55,492 nt of DNA from Psychromonas arctica DSM 14288 (GCF_000482725.1 NZ_KI519479.1:198434-253925); one strand, 5' to 3'. Numbered from the stretch's first letter, positions 27,702-36,620 are shown. A program made the numbers and translations. The notes: a model not told the origin generated them from the sequence alone.

Positions 27702-28642
27702 TTACTGATATCCTTAGCTACATTTCTTAGGTATTTAGCTACATTACTAAGGCCATTCATACGAGCTAAATCGTTGAAATCTGATCCGTCTTGATCCTTG
27801 CTAAAGTAAGGGTAGATAAGTAGGAGTGAGTTTAAATAAGCAGATTCCTGACCTTTTTCTAATCCGATATTTTTTGTGTTTTTAAAGTCGTTATCTGCAG
27901 CAATAATAATATTCAATTGATTAAACCCATTAGCTTTTAGTGATGATATAACTGGTGATAAGTTAGATGCGTTGAAAGCAATGATTACACCTAACTTTGT
28001 TGCTTCGTGTATAGTTGAACCTGTTGCATAACCTTCACAAATAAATACAGTATTTTTTAGTTCACCTATCACCATGAAACAACCCTTTACTAGGCCACCT
28101 GATTTAAATGATTTTTGACCAGCAGGGCCAATAAACTGAATACTTACAAGTTCATTTTGTGCATTCATAATTGGAACGAGCAAACGCTCACCAAGTTGTC
28201 GAATACCATAAGCTCTTATTTTTTTGTCCAGTAAGTAGGGGTGGTTCACGCCTATTAACTGACTTGCTTTACTCCAGATTTTTCCACACTCTACTGCCGC
28301 ATCATGTTGAACTTTGATACGATGTTGTTCTAAACGTTCTATTGATTTCTGACGTTGTTGCTTGAAAGTAGTGAGATCTTTCTTACTTATTTTATTAGCC
28401 GTTTTAGCCCTCCAAGTCGAAGTTAGTCCTGTTTTCCAACTTCCAAAGGAGCCTGCTGCTAAAGCTCCTCCAAATAAAACATACCAACCATTCTTAGATC
28501 CTGTTTTATCTCCTTTTATTCTAAAACGTTCTAACTGACCATTAGCTTCAACATTTAAAGGTTGATGAGCTTCGATTCCCATATTTACCATTGCAGTGAT
28601 AAATTCATTATGAACTCTGCATTTAATATCAATAGTTGTCAT
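27698..28642 (-). CDS. Toprim-domain primase-like protein
   Basis: A 314-residue protein. The C-terminal half is a Toprim domain: VFICEGYATGSTIHEAT carries the conserved Glu, and NIIIAADNDF the DxD. Before it, LLVPIMNAQNELVSIQFIGP is the usual strand-rich lead-in. No N-terminal CHC2 zinc finger is visible, as is common in the short primases of satellites. It overlaps the helicase gene (ATGA) and is overlapped at its start by a small upstream frame. Confidence 0.82.
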   Translation of the reverse strand: MTTIDIKCRVHNEFITAMVNMGIEAHQPLNVEANGQLERFRIKGDKTGSKNGWYVLFGGALAAGSFGSWKTGLTSTWRAKTANKISKKDLTTFKQQRQKSIERLEQHRIKVQHDAAVECGKIWSKASQLIGVNHPYLLDKKIRAYGIRQLGERLLVPIMNAQNELVSIQFIGPAGQKSFKSGGLVKGCFMVIGELKNTVFICEGYATGSTIHEATKLGVIIAFNASNLSPVISSLKANGFNQLNIIIAADNDFKNTKNIGLEKGQESAYLNSLLLIYPYFSKDQDGSDFNDLARMNGLSNVAKYLRNVAKDISK

Positions 28643-28868
28643 AGCAAGCCCCTGTATTCTTTAATAAAAGAGCAACTATATTGACAATTAAAAAGGCTAT
28701 CGTTGAACGATTCGGTACTGAAAGTAATAAATAACTTCTAATATCTTTTTGTAAAATTGTGTATACAAGTTTATTAATGTTAAAGTTAAGCTTAAACGTT
28801 GTGCAGACGTTAATAATTAATTGAGCTATCCTGACTTTTGTTGGAATAGCTTTTTTTATATAAAGCAT
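28629..28868 (-). CDS. Small protein of unknown function between alpA and primase
   Basis: A 79-residue frame with a strong ribosome binding site (AAGGAAGG, 4 nt before ATG). It starts 8 nt after the alpA stop and overlaps the primase start by 14 nt, so it fits the operon exactly. The product is basic and rich in Ile and Leu, with a hydrophobic stretch (IAFLIVNIVALLL) near the end. I recognise no family. Position and ribosome binding site favour a real gene; composition is less convincing. Confidence 0.5.
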   Translation of the reverse strand: MLYIKKAIPTKVRIAQLIINVCTTFKLNFNINKLVYTILQKDIRSYLLLSVPNRSTIAFLIVNIVALLLKNTGACYDNY

Positions 28869-28876
28869 ATCCTTCC

Positions 28877-29137
28877 TTAAGCTAGGTTTTGACGTTGTTG
28901 AACTAAATCAAGAACTAGTGTTTTTATTTCTGATTCAGTTTTACCTGAAATCATTGCTTTTAAAACAGTATCTATTTCACTTTCTACATAAGCTTTTGCT
29001 CGTCCTCCTAAACTAATTGGTGGGGTTATTAATCCTTGTGAAACTCGATCATAGAAACTTGATTTTGCTAAGCCGAAACGTTTAGCCGCTTCAAGCATTC
29101 GGATTACATTTAATGGTTGGATTTGTTGCTCGTACAT
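28877..29137 (-). CDS. alpA: AlpA-family MerR-like DNA-binding regulator
   Basis: An 86-residue protein with the AlpA winged-helix signature: FGLAKSSFYDRVSQGLITPP followed by ISLGGRAKAYVESEID. AlpA proteins activate or regulate integrase/excision genes in P4-like and CP4-57-type elements. It heads the minus-strand block, so it may control the downstream primase, helicase and int2 genes. The palindrome cluster after int2 is one conceivable target. Confidence 0.88.
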   Translation of the reverse strand: MYEQQIQPLNVIRMLEAAKRFGLAKSSFYDRVSQGLITPPISLGGRAKAYVESEIDTVLKAMISGKTESEIKTLVLDLVQQRQNLA

Positions 29138-29218
29138 TGTTGGATCCCCTTGGTCTTATTGAATTTATAAGGGGATATTAGATGGCTGGAAATTATTAAA
29201 CTACCCAATACTTAAGTG

Positions 29219-29944
29219 TTAGGTAAGTGCTTTTTTGGATTCTAAATATGATGGGAAACCAAAATGTAAGTATGCATTTTTTACATGCTCATCAACCGTA
29301 TTTTTATTTGGCTCACCCATGATATTTGCTTTTCTCTGCTCTTCTTTATTTTGAAAGTGTTCAATAAATTTATTTCTTATTTCAGCAGTTACTTTGTATG
29401 CACACATATTATTATTTAATTTGTCTGGATATTCTTCAGCGTATTTATTTGTAATTTTAATAGCTACTTTTGTTAAATATTCAAACTTCTGTTTGTTTCT
29501 ATCGCCTTTAGATTTATTGTTTTTTATACGCTTTTTAATTCGCTGGTCAGCTGCAACAAAAACTTTTAAGGTTAACTCTAGTTGCTCGTTTAGCTCTGAT
29601 ATTTCAGATTTTTGCTTTAAGGTATCAATCTTAATTTTAGCTTCTGAATTCAAAGTATTGGTTTGTTGTTGGTATTGAAGAGTAATAATTTTTGTATTAA
29701 TTTCGTCTTGCTGAGTTAATATCTTGATCAAGACGGTCATAACTATTTTTAATTGCTGTTTGCCTTCATCTGTATCGTTTTTAAGTAATTTTTTGTATCT
29801 CTTTTGGTATTTAATAATTACAACTCTTCGACGATTACTTTCAAGTATTAAATCTTTAATTATAGCTGAAAAGTCTTGAGCATTGGTTGCACTGCGTAAA
29901 CCATCTGAGGTGTTTAAAGGTAAAAATTTATTGTCAGTTGTCAT
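29219..29944 (-). CDS. Coiled-coil protein of unknown function
   Basis: A 241-residue, highly charged, Lys-, Asn- and Gln-rich protein. Residues about 35-145 are predicted helical coiled coil by heptad pattern; the C-terminus (NKNTVDEHVKNAYLHFGFPS) looks folded. I choose the ATG at 29944; one four codons upstream is also possible. No signal peptide or membrane segment. Located 81 nt upstream of alpA in the same direction, it is probably the first gene of the element block. No function can be assigned. Confidence 0.6.
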   Translation of the reverse strand: MTTDNKFLPLNTSDGLRSATNAQDFSAIIKDLILESNRRRVVIIKYQKRYKKLLKNDTDEGKQQLKIVMTVLIKILTQQDEINTKIITLQYQQQTNTLNSEAKIKIDTLKQKSEISELNEQLELTLKVFVAADQRIKKRIKNNKSKGDRNKQKFEYLTKVAIKITNKYAEEYPDKLNNNMCAYKVTAEIRNKFIEHFQNKEEQRKANIMGEPNKNTVDEHVKNAYLHFGFPSYLESKKALT

Positions 29945-30560
29945 TATTAATCTCATCTAAATACTAAATATTGGATAATACAATGAAGTCTAAGTAGTTC
30001 GACAGGAGTTTTATAAGTGTTTGAATAATAGTTATTTAGCAAATGAAGAGCTATTAATAATTTTTTGATGGTTTGAAATGTTTCAATTATTATTTATGGT
30101 ATACCTAAAAAGAACTTGAAAATTGCTTTAAAAGCACCAGTACCAGTTTAAAGTGTTGATTTTATTTCTTTATAAATAGAGTGGTAGTGATGGTATCGGT
30201 AATCTTTTTTTATTTTGCATACAATAGATAGGTTAAAATAACGTAGAAGTAAAAATCGTTATTGATATATTATGATCACTATAAGTTGAAAATATTTAAT
30301 ATGAATCTTTTGAATGCTTTTAAGTGTACAAAATATATATGTTATACGAGGTTAATAAGAATAAAATGGTGATTTTTTAAATGTAATTTTTGTTTTTTCC
30401 TATCGATAACTTTAATTTTTATCATGTTTATCTATTGTTTAAATAAGATAAACAACTTTATTTTTAATAATGATTTTTATTTTAACTAGTACTATATCTA
30501 GTTCTTATGAACTTGTGTTATCGCATTTGCTTTGTTTATCAATTGCTTGAAGGTTCTGTT
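29945..30560. other. AT-rich non-coding stretch before the distal island end
   Basis: About 600 nt without an ORF of note. It must contain the promoter of the minus-strand block. It ends with the 23-bp repeat shared with the int1 leader and then the tmRNA-tail remnant. Confidence 0.55.
30480..30502. repeat. 23-bp exact repeat, right copy
   Basis: Identical over 23 bp and in the same orientation as 6256-6278. It lies 59 nt before the tmRNA-tail remnant, whereas the left copy lies about 110 nt after the tmRNA end. Both copies thus sit just inside the element, as arm sites would. Confidence 0.7.
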
Positions 30561-30583
30561 AGACTTCCCCCATCACCACATTA
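30561..30583 (+). other. Degenerate copy of the tmRNA 3' end (right attachment site)
   Basis: AGACTTCCCCCATCACCACA resembles the tmRNA tail at 6127-6150 but lacks three bases (TCC) of the acceptor strand and has changes in the T arm. It is followed, as a tmRNA gene would be, by an intrinsic terminator. I read it as the displaced original ssrA end (attR), since decayed. Confidence 0.6.
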
Positions 30584-30585
30584 AA

Positions 30586-30618
30586 GGCTCTGTAATCAAT
30601 AGGTTACAGAGCCTTTTT
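30586..30618 (+). terminator. Intrinsic terminator, probably the original ssrA terminator
   Basis: GGCTCTGTAA (30586-30595) pairs with TTACAGAGCC (30604-30613), followed by a T-rich run. Its place directly after the tmRNA-tail copy suggests it ended ssrA transcription before the island arrived. Confidence 0.8.
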
Positions 30619-30634
30619 CTTTTTGTTGTCCATA

Positions 30635-30675
30635 TTTTGTCCATCGAATTTTTAAACGTCCTCTTTTTCTAGTGT
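30635..30675 (-). repeat. 41-bp imperfect repeat, copy A (duplicated integrase tail)
   Basis: Matches 32011-32051 at 37 of 41 positions in the same orientation. On the minus strand both copies encode the integrase tail TLEKEDV and its stop. The copies bracket one gene. Confidence 0.85.
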
Positions 30676-30690
30676 AGATAATCAACTAAA

Positions 30691-31926
30691 TCATTGTTTA
30701 ATATTTTTGCTATTTATTCTGCGAACACGATTCCATTCTATTTTAAGCATTTTTTGTACTGACAGTTGTAGCTCATTTATTTTTATATCAATTTCTTTAT
30801 CATCCTCGAATTCAAATATTATTTGTTTATCGACAGTTAATAGAGAATCAATTTTTTCTATTGTATTTAATATAAAATTTTCATTTTCAGTGCCTTTGGG
30901 TGAGAACATTAAAATTATTTTAGTTTTTTGTTCAATTATTGTTGCGCGTAATAGATTGTAATATTTAAATTGATCTTTAAATAAATCAAATTCTTCCTTA
31001 GCTAAGTTAGATACCCTAAAAGCTTCCATATATTCAGGGGATGAAAGTAATTTGTTTATTTTTTCTATTAGGTTGCTTTGAGTTTGTTCTTTCATAATTT
31101 TTTTGCTAATAGTTTCAATTTTGAGATCAAGCATGCTTACCTTACTTAGAGCATTCATGAATCCTTTTTCGGTAATATAAAAGTTTTTTAAAGTTATAAG
31201 CGACTTTATTAACGCTGATATATCTTCCCTAAAAGTAATAATCCATAACTGCCTAAATTCATCTATTTTAAGTAAGTGAGCTTCTTTCGTATGCTCTGAA
31301 ACCGTTGCTAATTGAGTCTCTAGTTGTTTATTCGATATGCTTATTTTTCCAGCTAAATCGTCTTTAAGTGCTGAATTTTGTTGATTAGCTATTTCCAATT
31401 GTGCATCAATTTGAATTTTATTAAGGTCTTTTGTTTTTGATAAATTATCACCGAGGGCTATTCTTTGTTTCTCAGTTTCATTCGCTAATGTTTTCGTTAG
31501 AACATTATATGTTATATAGATAGACCCAAATGCGATTAGTATTGCTGCTCCGAAATTCATCCAGATAGCATAATCATCTGATTCAATACTTAATGATAAG
31601 TCACTCTTTGATTCCTTTATCTCTTTGGCTTCCTCCATTACATCTAAAATATTTTTTCGTTGAGTTTCTTGAACTTGTAGCAATTTTTCTACTTGTTCAA
31701 TTAACTCCCGGCTTTCTTTAACAACAATGCTATTGCTGTGTATAGATGAAGACACGTGATTATTTAAAGTCGCGATACTTTTACTGAGCTCTAAATCATT
31801 AGATCTTAATTTTACTATTGCTTGTTCGATAGGATTTACATCTATTTGAGACTTACTTTCATTGGTTTTTGCACTAAGGTTAAACGATAGAACAAATAAT
31901 ATTAATATACGTAACAATTTCATCAT
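30691..31926 (-). CDS. Membrane protein with long coiled coils, unknown function
   Basis: A 411-residue protein with a signal peptide (MMKLLRILILFVLSFNLSAK), a periplasmic coiled-coil region (about 30-120), one transmembrane helix (about 126-147, WMNFGAAILIAFGSIYITYN), and a long cytoplasmic coiled-coil part. The stretch FRQLWIITFREDISALI resembles a W-I-x-x-x-R motif seen in some mobile-element membrane proteins. It is the only gene between two copies of the integrase tail, where prophages often carry a lysogenic-conversion gene. A role such as phage exclusion is a guess. Confidence 0.7.
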   Translation of the reverse strand: MMKLLRILILFVLSFNLSAKTNESKSQIDVNPIEQAIVKLRSNDLELSKSIATLNNHVSSSIHSNSIVVKESRELIEQVEKLLQVQETQRKNILDVMEEAKEIKESKSDLSLSIESDDYAIWMNFGAAILIAFGSIYITYNVLTKTLANETEKQRIALGDNLSKTKDLNKIQIDAQLEIANQQNSALKDDLAGKISISNKQLETQLATVSEHTKEAHLLKIDEFRQLWIITFREDISALIKSLITLKNFYITEKGFMNALSKVSMLDLKIETISKKIMKEQTQSNLIEKINKLLSSPEYMEAFRVSNLAKEEFDLFKDQFKYYNLLRATIIEQKTKIILMFSPKGTENENFILNTIEKIDSLLTVDKQIIFEFEDDKEIDIKINELQLSVQKMLKIEWNRVRRINSKNIKQ

Positions 31927-32010
31927 CCAGAATAATTAAAGTTGCTAATAATTTTATCATTCATATCCCAATAAGTTGATTACTATTTCGCCTGCAGATA
32001 ATGTTTTAAT

Positions 32011-32051
32011 TTTTGTCCACGGAGTTTTTAAACATCCTCTTTTTCTAGTGT
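32011..32051 (-). repeat. 41-bp imperfect repeat, copy B (integrase tail)
   Basis: The in-place 3' end of the P2-like integrase pseudogene; see copy A at 30635-30675. Confidence 0.85.
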
Positions 32052-32866
32052 CGTTAATGGATTTAATCTGATCGCATCTTCTAAATGTGCAGGGGAAAAG
32101 TGGGCATATTTCATTGTGTCTGTAATGCTTGCATGCCCTAATATTTGTTGAAGTACCAATATATTCCCACCACCCATCATAAAGTGACTTGCAAACGTAT
32201 GTCTGAGCACGTGTGTAGATTGTCCTTTCGGTAATATTACTTCTGCTTTTTCTATCGCCATTCTGAACGACTTAATACAATTACTAAATAATCGGCCTGA
32301 ATTACGTGGTAGTTCATTATAGAGGTCTTCACTAATTGGTACGGCTCTGCGCTTGTTACCCTTTGTATGAATGAATGTGACGCGGTAAGGCGTAAGTTGT
32401 GATCCTGTTAGTAATTATGCTTCTCCTCATCTGCAGCCCGCAGATATGCATATTTTAGATATTAAGTAAGCATCATAATTGCGACTATCCTTTAACTCTT
32501 CAAATACACGAGTTATCTCATCAGGATGTAAAAATCCCATTTCAGGCTGTTTATATTTTAAGGCGCGTAATTCAGTTAATGGATTGCCATGTTCTCATTC
32601 ACCTAATCGTTTTAATTCATTAAAAAGTGCGTTTAAATAAGTTTGATCGTTGTTTGCGGTTTTGATTGAAACATCTTGTATTCGTAATTGTCGGTATTTG
32701 GAAAAGTCACTTGTGGTGATGTTTTTAGCAATGGGATTACGCATCATTAATGACATGGCTATTAATTTGTTCTTACGCTTTTTACCATCGTTCAGCGCTT
32801 GACCGTGTAAGTTAAACCACAATTCAATTAACTCATCTAAACAGCGGTGATCTACTTTTTCAACTG
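32028..32866 (-). pseudogene. P2-like phage integrase pseudogene
   Basis: Reading backwards, the frame carries ELIELWFNLHGQALNDGKKR, the N-terminal-domain hallmark of P2-family integrases, then NDQTYLNALFNELKRLGE, a TGA stop, NPLTELRALKYKQPEMGFLH, SAGCR, a second TGA (where the family has Trp), GEA, a TAA, LTGSQLTPYRVTFIHTKGNK, and finally THVLRHTFASHFMMGG (HxxRHT box), LGHASITDTMKYAHFS with the catalytic Tyr. At least three in-frame stops inactivate it, and the true N-terminus is missing, replaced by an unrelated membrane segment. Confidence 0.88.
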
Positions 32867-33029
32867 ACCATATTGCGAGCATCACGGATAACGGGATAGT
32901 AAAGCGCATTGCTAGGAAGGTGGTGAACAGCTTTATTTTATCTAAATTGGTCGACGCTTTGCGATATAAGATTTGCCCCGTTAAGAACCCTAGAAGGATA
33001 ACGAGGAATATAAATATGATTGTCGACAT
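32867..33029 (-). pseudogene. 5' fragment of a membrane-protein gene fused to the integrase relic
   Basis: The first 54 or so residues of this frame (MSTIIFIFLVILLGFLTGQI, then RFTIPLSVMLAIW) form two hydrophobic helices quite unlike an integrase. They resemble the N-terminus of AEC-family transporters, with low certainty. The frame then runs on into integrase sequence. A deletion or insertion junction near 32867 is the simplest reading. Confidence 0.5.
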
Positions 33030-33314
33030 CGTTGATCCTATTTATGAATAATAGGTTTATTTAAGCGGTAGCTTAGTAAGTTAGTCTAAGGTAATAAATT
33101 AGAGCAAGTTAATAGTGTAAGTTAATAGTGCAGAAGTGTATGAAAGCAAAAGGTTAAAGTATAGGAAAGATCTCTCTATTTAATCTTAGTTGATAGGTTT
33201 AATTCAAGTTTGTGATGATTAATCATAAATTAATGATGAATGTTATTTGTCCATTCAATTTTTTATTCCATACGTTATTTAATAGATCATTTATTAGATT
33301 ATTTATAATGAAAT

Positions 33315-34205
33315 TTAAAGTAATGATAAATTACCATCATATTGAAAGTGTCTTAGTTGTTGGGTAATAGGGTCTATGAATTTGAGTTCTTTAGCTAATA
33401 ATTGTAATGGTGCTGAATAATCATCTGCTGATAATGGCTGTAAATGAGGATAATATTTATCATTTAATATCGGGAAACCTAATGATTGCATGTGGACTCG
33501 TAACTGATGGGTTTTACCCGTGATGGGGGTTAGTTCAAATAACGCCTGTTGAGTCGTTTGTTGTATGCATTTTATAATAGAGTGGCTGTTAGCTTCTCCT
33601 TCAGTAATGCGCATTGTAAAACGTGGTTCACTGGTTTCTATACGATTGTTGACCTGCCATTCTTTATCGATTAAAGCCTGATTTTTTATAATCTTAGCCA
33701 CTGCTTGATAGGTTTTGTGTATTCTTTTATTTTCAAATAAATCATGATAAAGCGCTCGCGTCTCAGGGTTGATAGATAACATTACTAATCCAGCAGTGAC
33801 TCTGTCTAAACGGTGTAATGCTTGTAAGGTGTCTATCCCCGTTCGTTGACGTAAACGATTTTGTAAACATTCACTCACATAGATTCCTCCTGGAGTGACA
33901 GCAAGAAAGTGCGGTTTATAGGCAATTAAAATGTGTTGGTCTTGAAATAATATGTTTTCAGCAAAAGGAATAATCGGTTCGTTTTCAACTTCTCTGTAAT
34001 AGTAAATACGTTGCTGTGCCTGAAAGGGGGATTGCATTGTTAACAGTGAACCATCATGATAATGCACCTTGCCATCATTAATACGCTGTTGCCAAACGCT
34101 TGCTTTAACATAAGGGAATTTAATAAGCAGATATTCAAATACTGTCGTGACGCCTGGGTTAATTATGGGCAAACTCAGCTTTGAAGGGTATTGTGATATT
34201 GCCAT
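33315..34205 (-). CDS. RluA-family pseudouridine synthase
   Basis: A 296-residue enzyme that isomerises uridine to pseudouridine in rRNA or tRNA. The catalytic block is ALHRLDRVTAGLVMLS, whose second Asp-position (HRLD) is the nucleophile. Downstream PITGKTHQLRVHMQSLGFPI is motif III of the family. The N-terminus (VFEYLLIKFPYVKASVWQQR) has an S4-like helical region. Which RNA position it modifies cannot be told; it differs from the nearby RluA. It is monocistronic on the minus strand, preceded by a divergent region shared with rluA. Confidence 0.88.
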   Translation of the reverse strand: MAISQYPSKLSLPIINPGVTTVFEYLLIKFPYVKASVWQQRINDGKVHYHDGSLLTMQSPFQAQQRIYYYREVENEPIIPFAENILFQDQHILIAYKPHFLAVTPGGIYVSECLQNRLRQRTGIDTLQALHRLDRVTAGLVMLSINPETRALYHDLFENKRIHKTYQAVAKIIKNQALIDKEWQVNNRIETSEPRFTMRITEGEANSHSIIKCIQQTTQQALFELTPITGKTHQLRVHMQSLGFPILNDKYYPHLQPLSADDYSAPLQLLAKELKFIDPITQQLRHFQYDGNLSLL

Positions 34206-34283
34206 TTAGTAACCTAAATTATGGACTATAGCATGTGTGACTTGCTTAATTTAATGGCTAATTAACAATAGAAGGTGATGTGT

Positions 34284-34367
34284 ATGACGATTCTTATTAC
34301 CTTGCTTATCATCTTTCTTTTAATCATAGTAATGACTATGCCTAAGAAGGGGTGTTTCATTCATTGA
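34284..34367 (+). CDS. Possible 27-residue single-span membrane protein
   Basis: An ATG at 34284 with GAAGGTG about 6 nt upstream opens MTILITLLIIFLLIIVMTMP, KKG, CFIH and a stop. It is one hydrophobic helix with a basic cytoplasmic end, a typical shape for bacterial small membrane proteins. It ends 51 nt before rluA. It could equally be chance in a divergent promoter region. Confidence 0.35.
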   Translation: MTILITLLIIFLLIIVMTMPKKGCFIH

Positions 34368-34418
34368 AAAATTATTGGTAAATGGTATCTTTGCCACTTG
34401 TTTAAGCAACTAACTGAC

Positions 34419-35102
34419 ATGACGATGAATGACTTCTTGTATAACCCGCCTACTGAACCTTGGTTAGATACGATCTATAAAGATAAAGATATGATTGTAT
34501 TTAATAAACCTGCTGGGATTTTATCGGTGCCGGGGCGTGATATTGAGCGACATGACAGTATCTACAGTCGTCTGCTCGAATTACATCCTGATAGCCATAC
34601 CGTACATCGCTTAGACTTAGCCACTTCTGGTGTGATCATTTTCGCTTTAAAAAAAGAAGCTGAAAGGGCGCTAAAAATACAGTTTCAAGAACGTGAAACA
34701 AAAAAAGTCTATTATGCTCGTGTTTTAGGGCATGTGCCACAGCAGCAAGGTTGTATCGATGTACCACTCAGTAAAGATAAAGATAACCCGCCAAAACACA
34801 AGGTTGATTTTGAATCGGGTAAAGCCTGTAAAACCTTTTATGAAGTAGTGAGTTATGGAAAGCAAAGTACATTAATAAAATTGATGCCTGTTACTGGGCG
34901 TACACATCAATTACGACTGCATATGATGGCAATGGGCTATCCTATTTTAGGGGATGATTTTTATGCAGATCCGTTGGCGTTAAGTTTATCTCCTCGTTTG
35001 TTATTGCATGCAAGCGAAATAAGTATCAAGCACCCGTACACTAAAAAAATAGTGAGTTTTAAAACTGAGATTCCCTTTATAGAGGTAATCGGCGAGCAAT
35101 AG
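34419..35102 (+). CDS. rluA: Dual-specificity 23S rRNA/tRNA pseudouridine synthase RluA
   Basis: A 227-residue enzyme that closely follows E. coli RluA (23S U746 and tRNA U32). Landmarks are YNPPTEPWLDTIYKDKDMIV, ILSVPGRD, the catalytic VHRLDLATSGVIIFALKK, and GRTHQLRLHMMAMGYPILGD. The start may be 34419 or 34425; a TTG at 34398 is less likely. No strong ribosome binding site is seen. A terminator follows. Confidence 0.92.
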   Translation: MTMNDFLYNPPTEPWLDTIYKDKDMIVFNKPAGILSVPGRDIERHDSIYSRLLELHPDSHTVHRLDLATSGVIIFALKKEAERALKIQFQERETKKVYYARVLGHVPQQQGCIDVPLSKDKDNPPKHKVDFESGKACKTFYEVVSYGKQSTLIKLMPVTGRTHQLRLHMMAMGYPILGDDFYADPLALSLSPRLLLHASEISIKHPYTKKIVSFKTEIPFIEVIGEQ

Positions 35103-35162
35103 TTGCTGACCTTAGCCTCTTCTTGATTGTAATCGTACTTATCTCATTTACTTATTTGTTAG

Positions 35163-35202
35163 ATAAAAAAAACCTTGGTCATTGCTGAACAAGGTTTTTT
35201 AT
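35163..35202. terminator. Bidirectional terminator between rluA and folE2
   Basis: AACCTTG (35171-35177) and CAAGGTT (35190-35196) with A and T tracts on opposite sides, serving two convergent genes. Confidence 0.8.
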
Positions 35203-35230
35203 TAAGCTTAATAAAAAATATTCTCAGTGG

Positions 35231-36151
35231 TTAAGCTTGATAACCGCCTTTAATACCTTTAGTGGTAACCGATACCGCATCATGCGCGTGTAAGCTTTCA
35301 TAATGATTTACGCGTAACCAAAAATCACTAAATTGTGTTTGTTGATGTAATGCATATTGTAATTGACGTGCAGCATCTTCACAGAACATTAAGTTTTGAC
35401 CATTTAAACGTGCAAATTCTTGTTCATCTTCACGTTTTACGGCTGCTTGTACTGGTGTTTTTAATGTTGCTTCAATCAAATCAATCAGTGTAATAATTGG
35501 AAAGTTATCAGCAGTTGTCTGAAGTTTAACTTTCACCTGTGCAACACTACGTTGGCTATGCGGCGTTGCTACAATACCTTGAGTAGAACCTAACCAAGCC
35601 ACAATCTCGTCTTTATCAAGTGTTGCTGCTTGCGCATATTTTTTACTGAATGCATCTTGAATCAATTGACGAGCTAAAGCTGCTGAACATGGGCAAGTTG
35701 AAGAATATGGGACATCAACTTGAAGTTCAATATCCAGTTTACCATCTATTAAACGTCCGATAATGACAACGGGATAAGCTTTCCAACCACGCTTTTCGCT
35801 GATTAATGATTTGCGACGTAAATTATAATCAAATGCGATTTTAACAAAGGCTTCTGAACTTAAGTCTTGATGACTCTCGATAAACCCTTCTAATAAAGTC
35901 GTTAATGTCGCTAACGTTAGTTCAGATTCTGTTGAAAGTTGATCTAGTTGCAGGTACAAGCGTGACATATGAATGCCTTTGGCTTGCGGATCACCCAGGT
36001 TAACGAATAATTCTGCATTAGCACTGACTTGTTGAGCAGGGCAGTTATCTGTCTGTACCATCAATGGTAACTCAATATTACTCATACCTACGCGATCTAA
36101 CGCGCCTTCTGTTTGAGCTTGTGCACTATTTGCGATATCTGGCATTGCCAT
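35231..36151 (-). CDS. folE2: GTP cyclohydrolase FolE2 (type IB)
   Basis: A 306-residue enzyme converting GTP to dihydroneopterin triphosphate, first step of folate synthesis, and independent of zinc. Family marks are [13 protein letters not shown] near the start, [25 protein letters not shown] with the active-site cysteines, and ENLMFCED-like [12 protein letters not shown], then [14 protein letters not shown] keep the first ATG (MAMPDIANS). I see no Zur-type operator in the upstream 100 nt. Whether a zinc-type FolE exists elsewhere cannot be seen. Confidence 0.93.
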   Translation of the reverse strand: MAMPDIANSAQAQTEGALDRVGMSNIELPLMVQTDNCPAQQVSANAELFVNLGDPQAKGIHMSRLYLQLDQLSTESELTLATLTTLLEGFIESHQDLSSEAFVKIAFDYNLRRKSLISEKRGWKAYPVVIIGRLIDGKLDIELQVDVPYSSTCPCSAALARQLIQDAFSKKYAQAATLDKDEIVAWLGSTQGIVATPHSQRSVAQVKVKLQTTADNFPIITLIDLIEATLKTPVQAAVKREDEQEFARLNGQNLMFCEDAARQLQYALHQQTQFSDFWLRVNHYESLHAHDAVSVTTKGIKGGYQA

Positions 36152-36620
36152 TCAATAAGGCTCCCTTCAACATGCTTTACATGGATAAATGAATATAAAA
36201 AGAAGCGCGCATTATAAACGGGATCACAAAAATTAAAAACCACCAAATACAAAGGTTTTATCTAAGTGATTGATAATTTATCCCTATACTTAAAAAATGA
36301 TTGATTTTAAATGCTTTATTGATGTTGATTATGATTATATTTCAAGTCTAGGTGTAAAATGAGGTGGAAGGCGTTATAACCATGTCATGTAATATTCAAT
36401 TAAGACTTGCGATCTAAGCAAATAACCTGTGCTGGTCAGATAATAGTATTTTATATCGAATCGCCTTTATTTATATGGTGGCTGAGATAACTGAATAGTG
36501 AATGCAGAACATCAAGCACTGAGTACTTGGGATTATTATTAATGGCTAAAAACCGGTTACACTAAGCGTTCTATTATTTAATCCTGTCATTCATTTAAGT
36601 TATTAATATTGTGAGGAACT
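36152..36620. other. Divergent promoter region folE2/arcB
   Basis: About 470 nt between divergent genes. No ORF or RNA gene is evident; promoters for both are expected here but none is clear enough to call. Confidence 0.5.

Noticed and set aside
32595-33029. Intact 144-residue membrane protein
   Set aside because: Its C-terminal 90 residues are the start of a P2-like integrase that continues past the stop codon, so it is a fusion relic.
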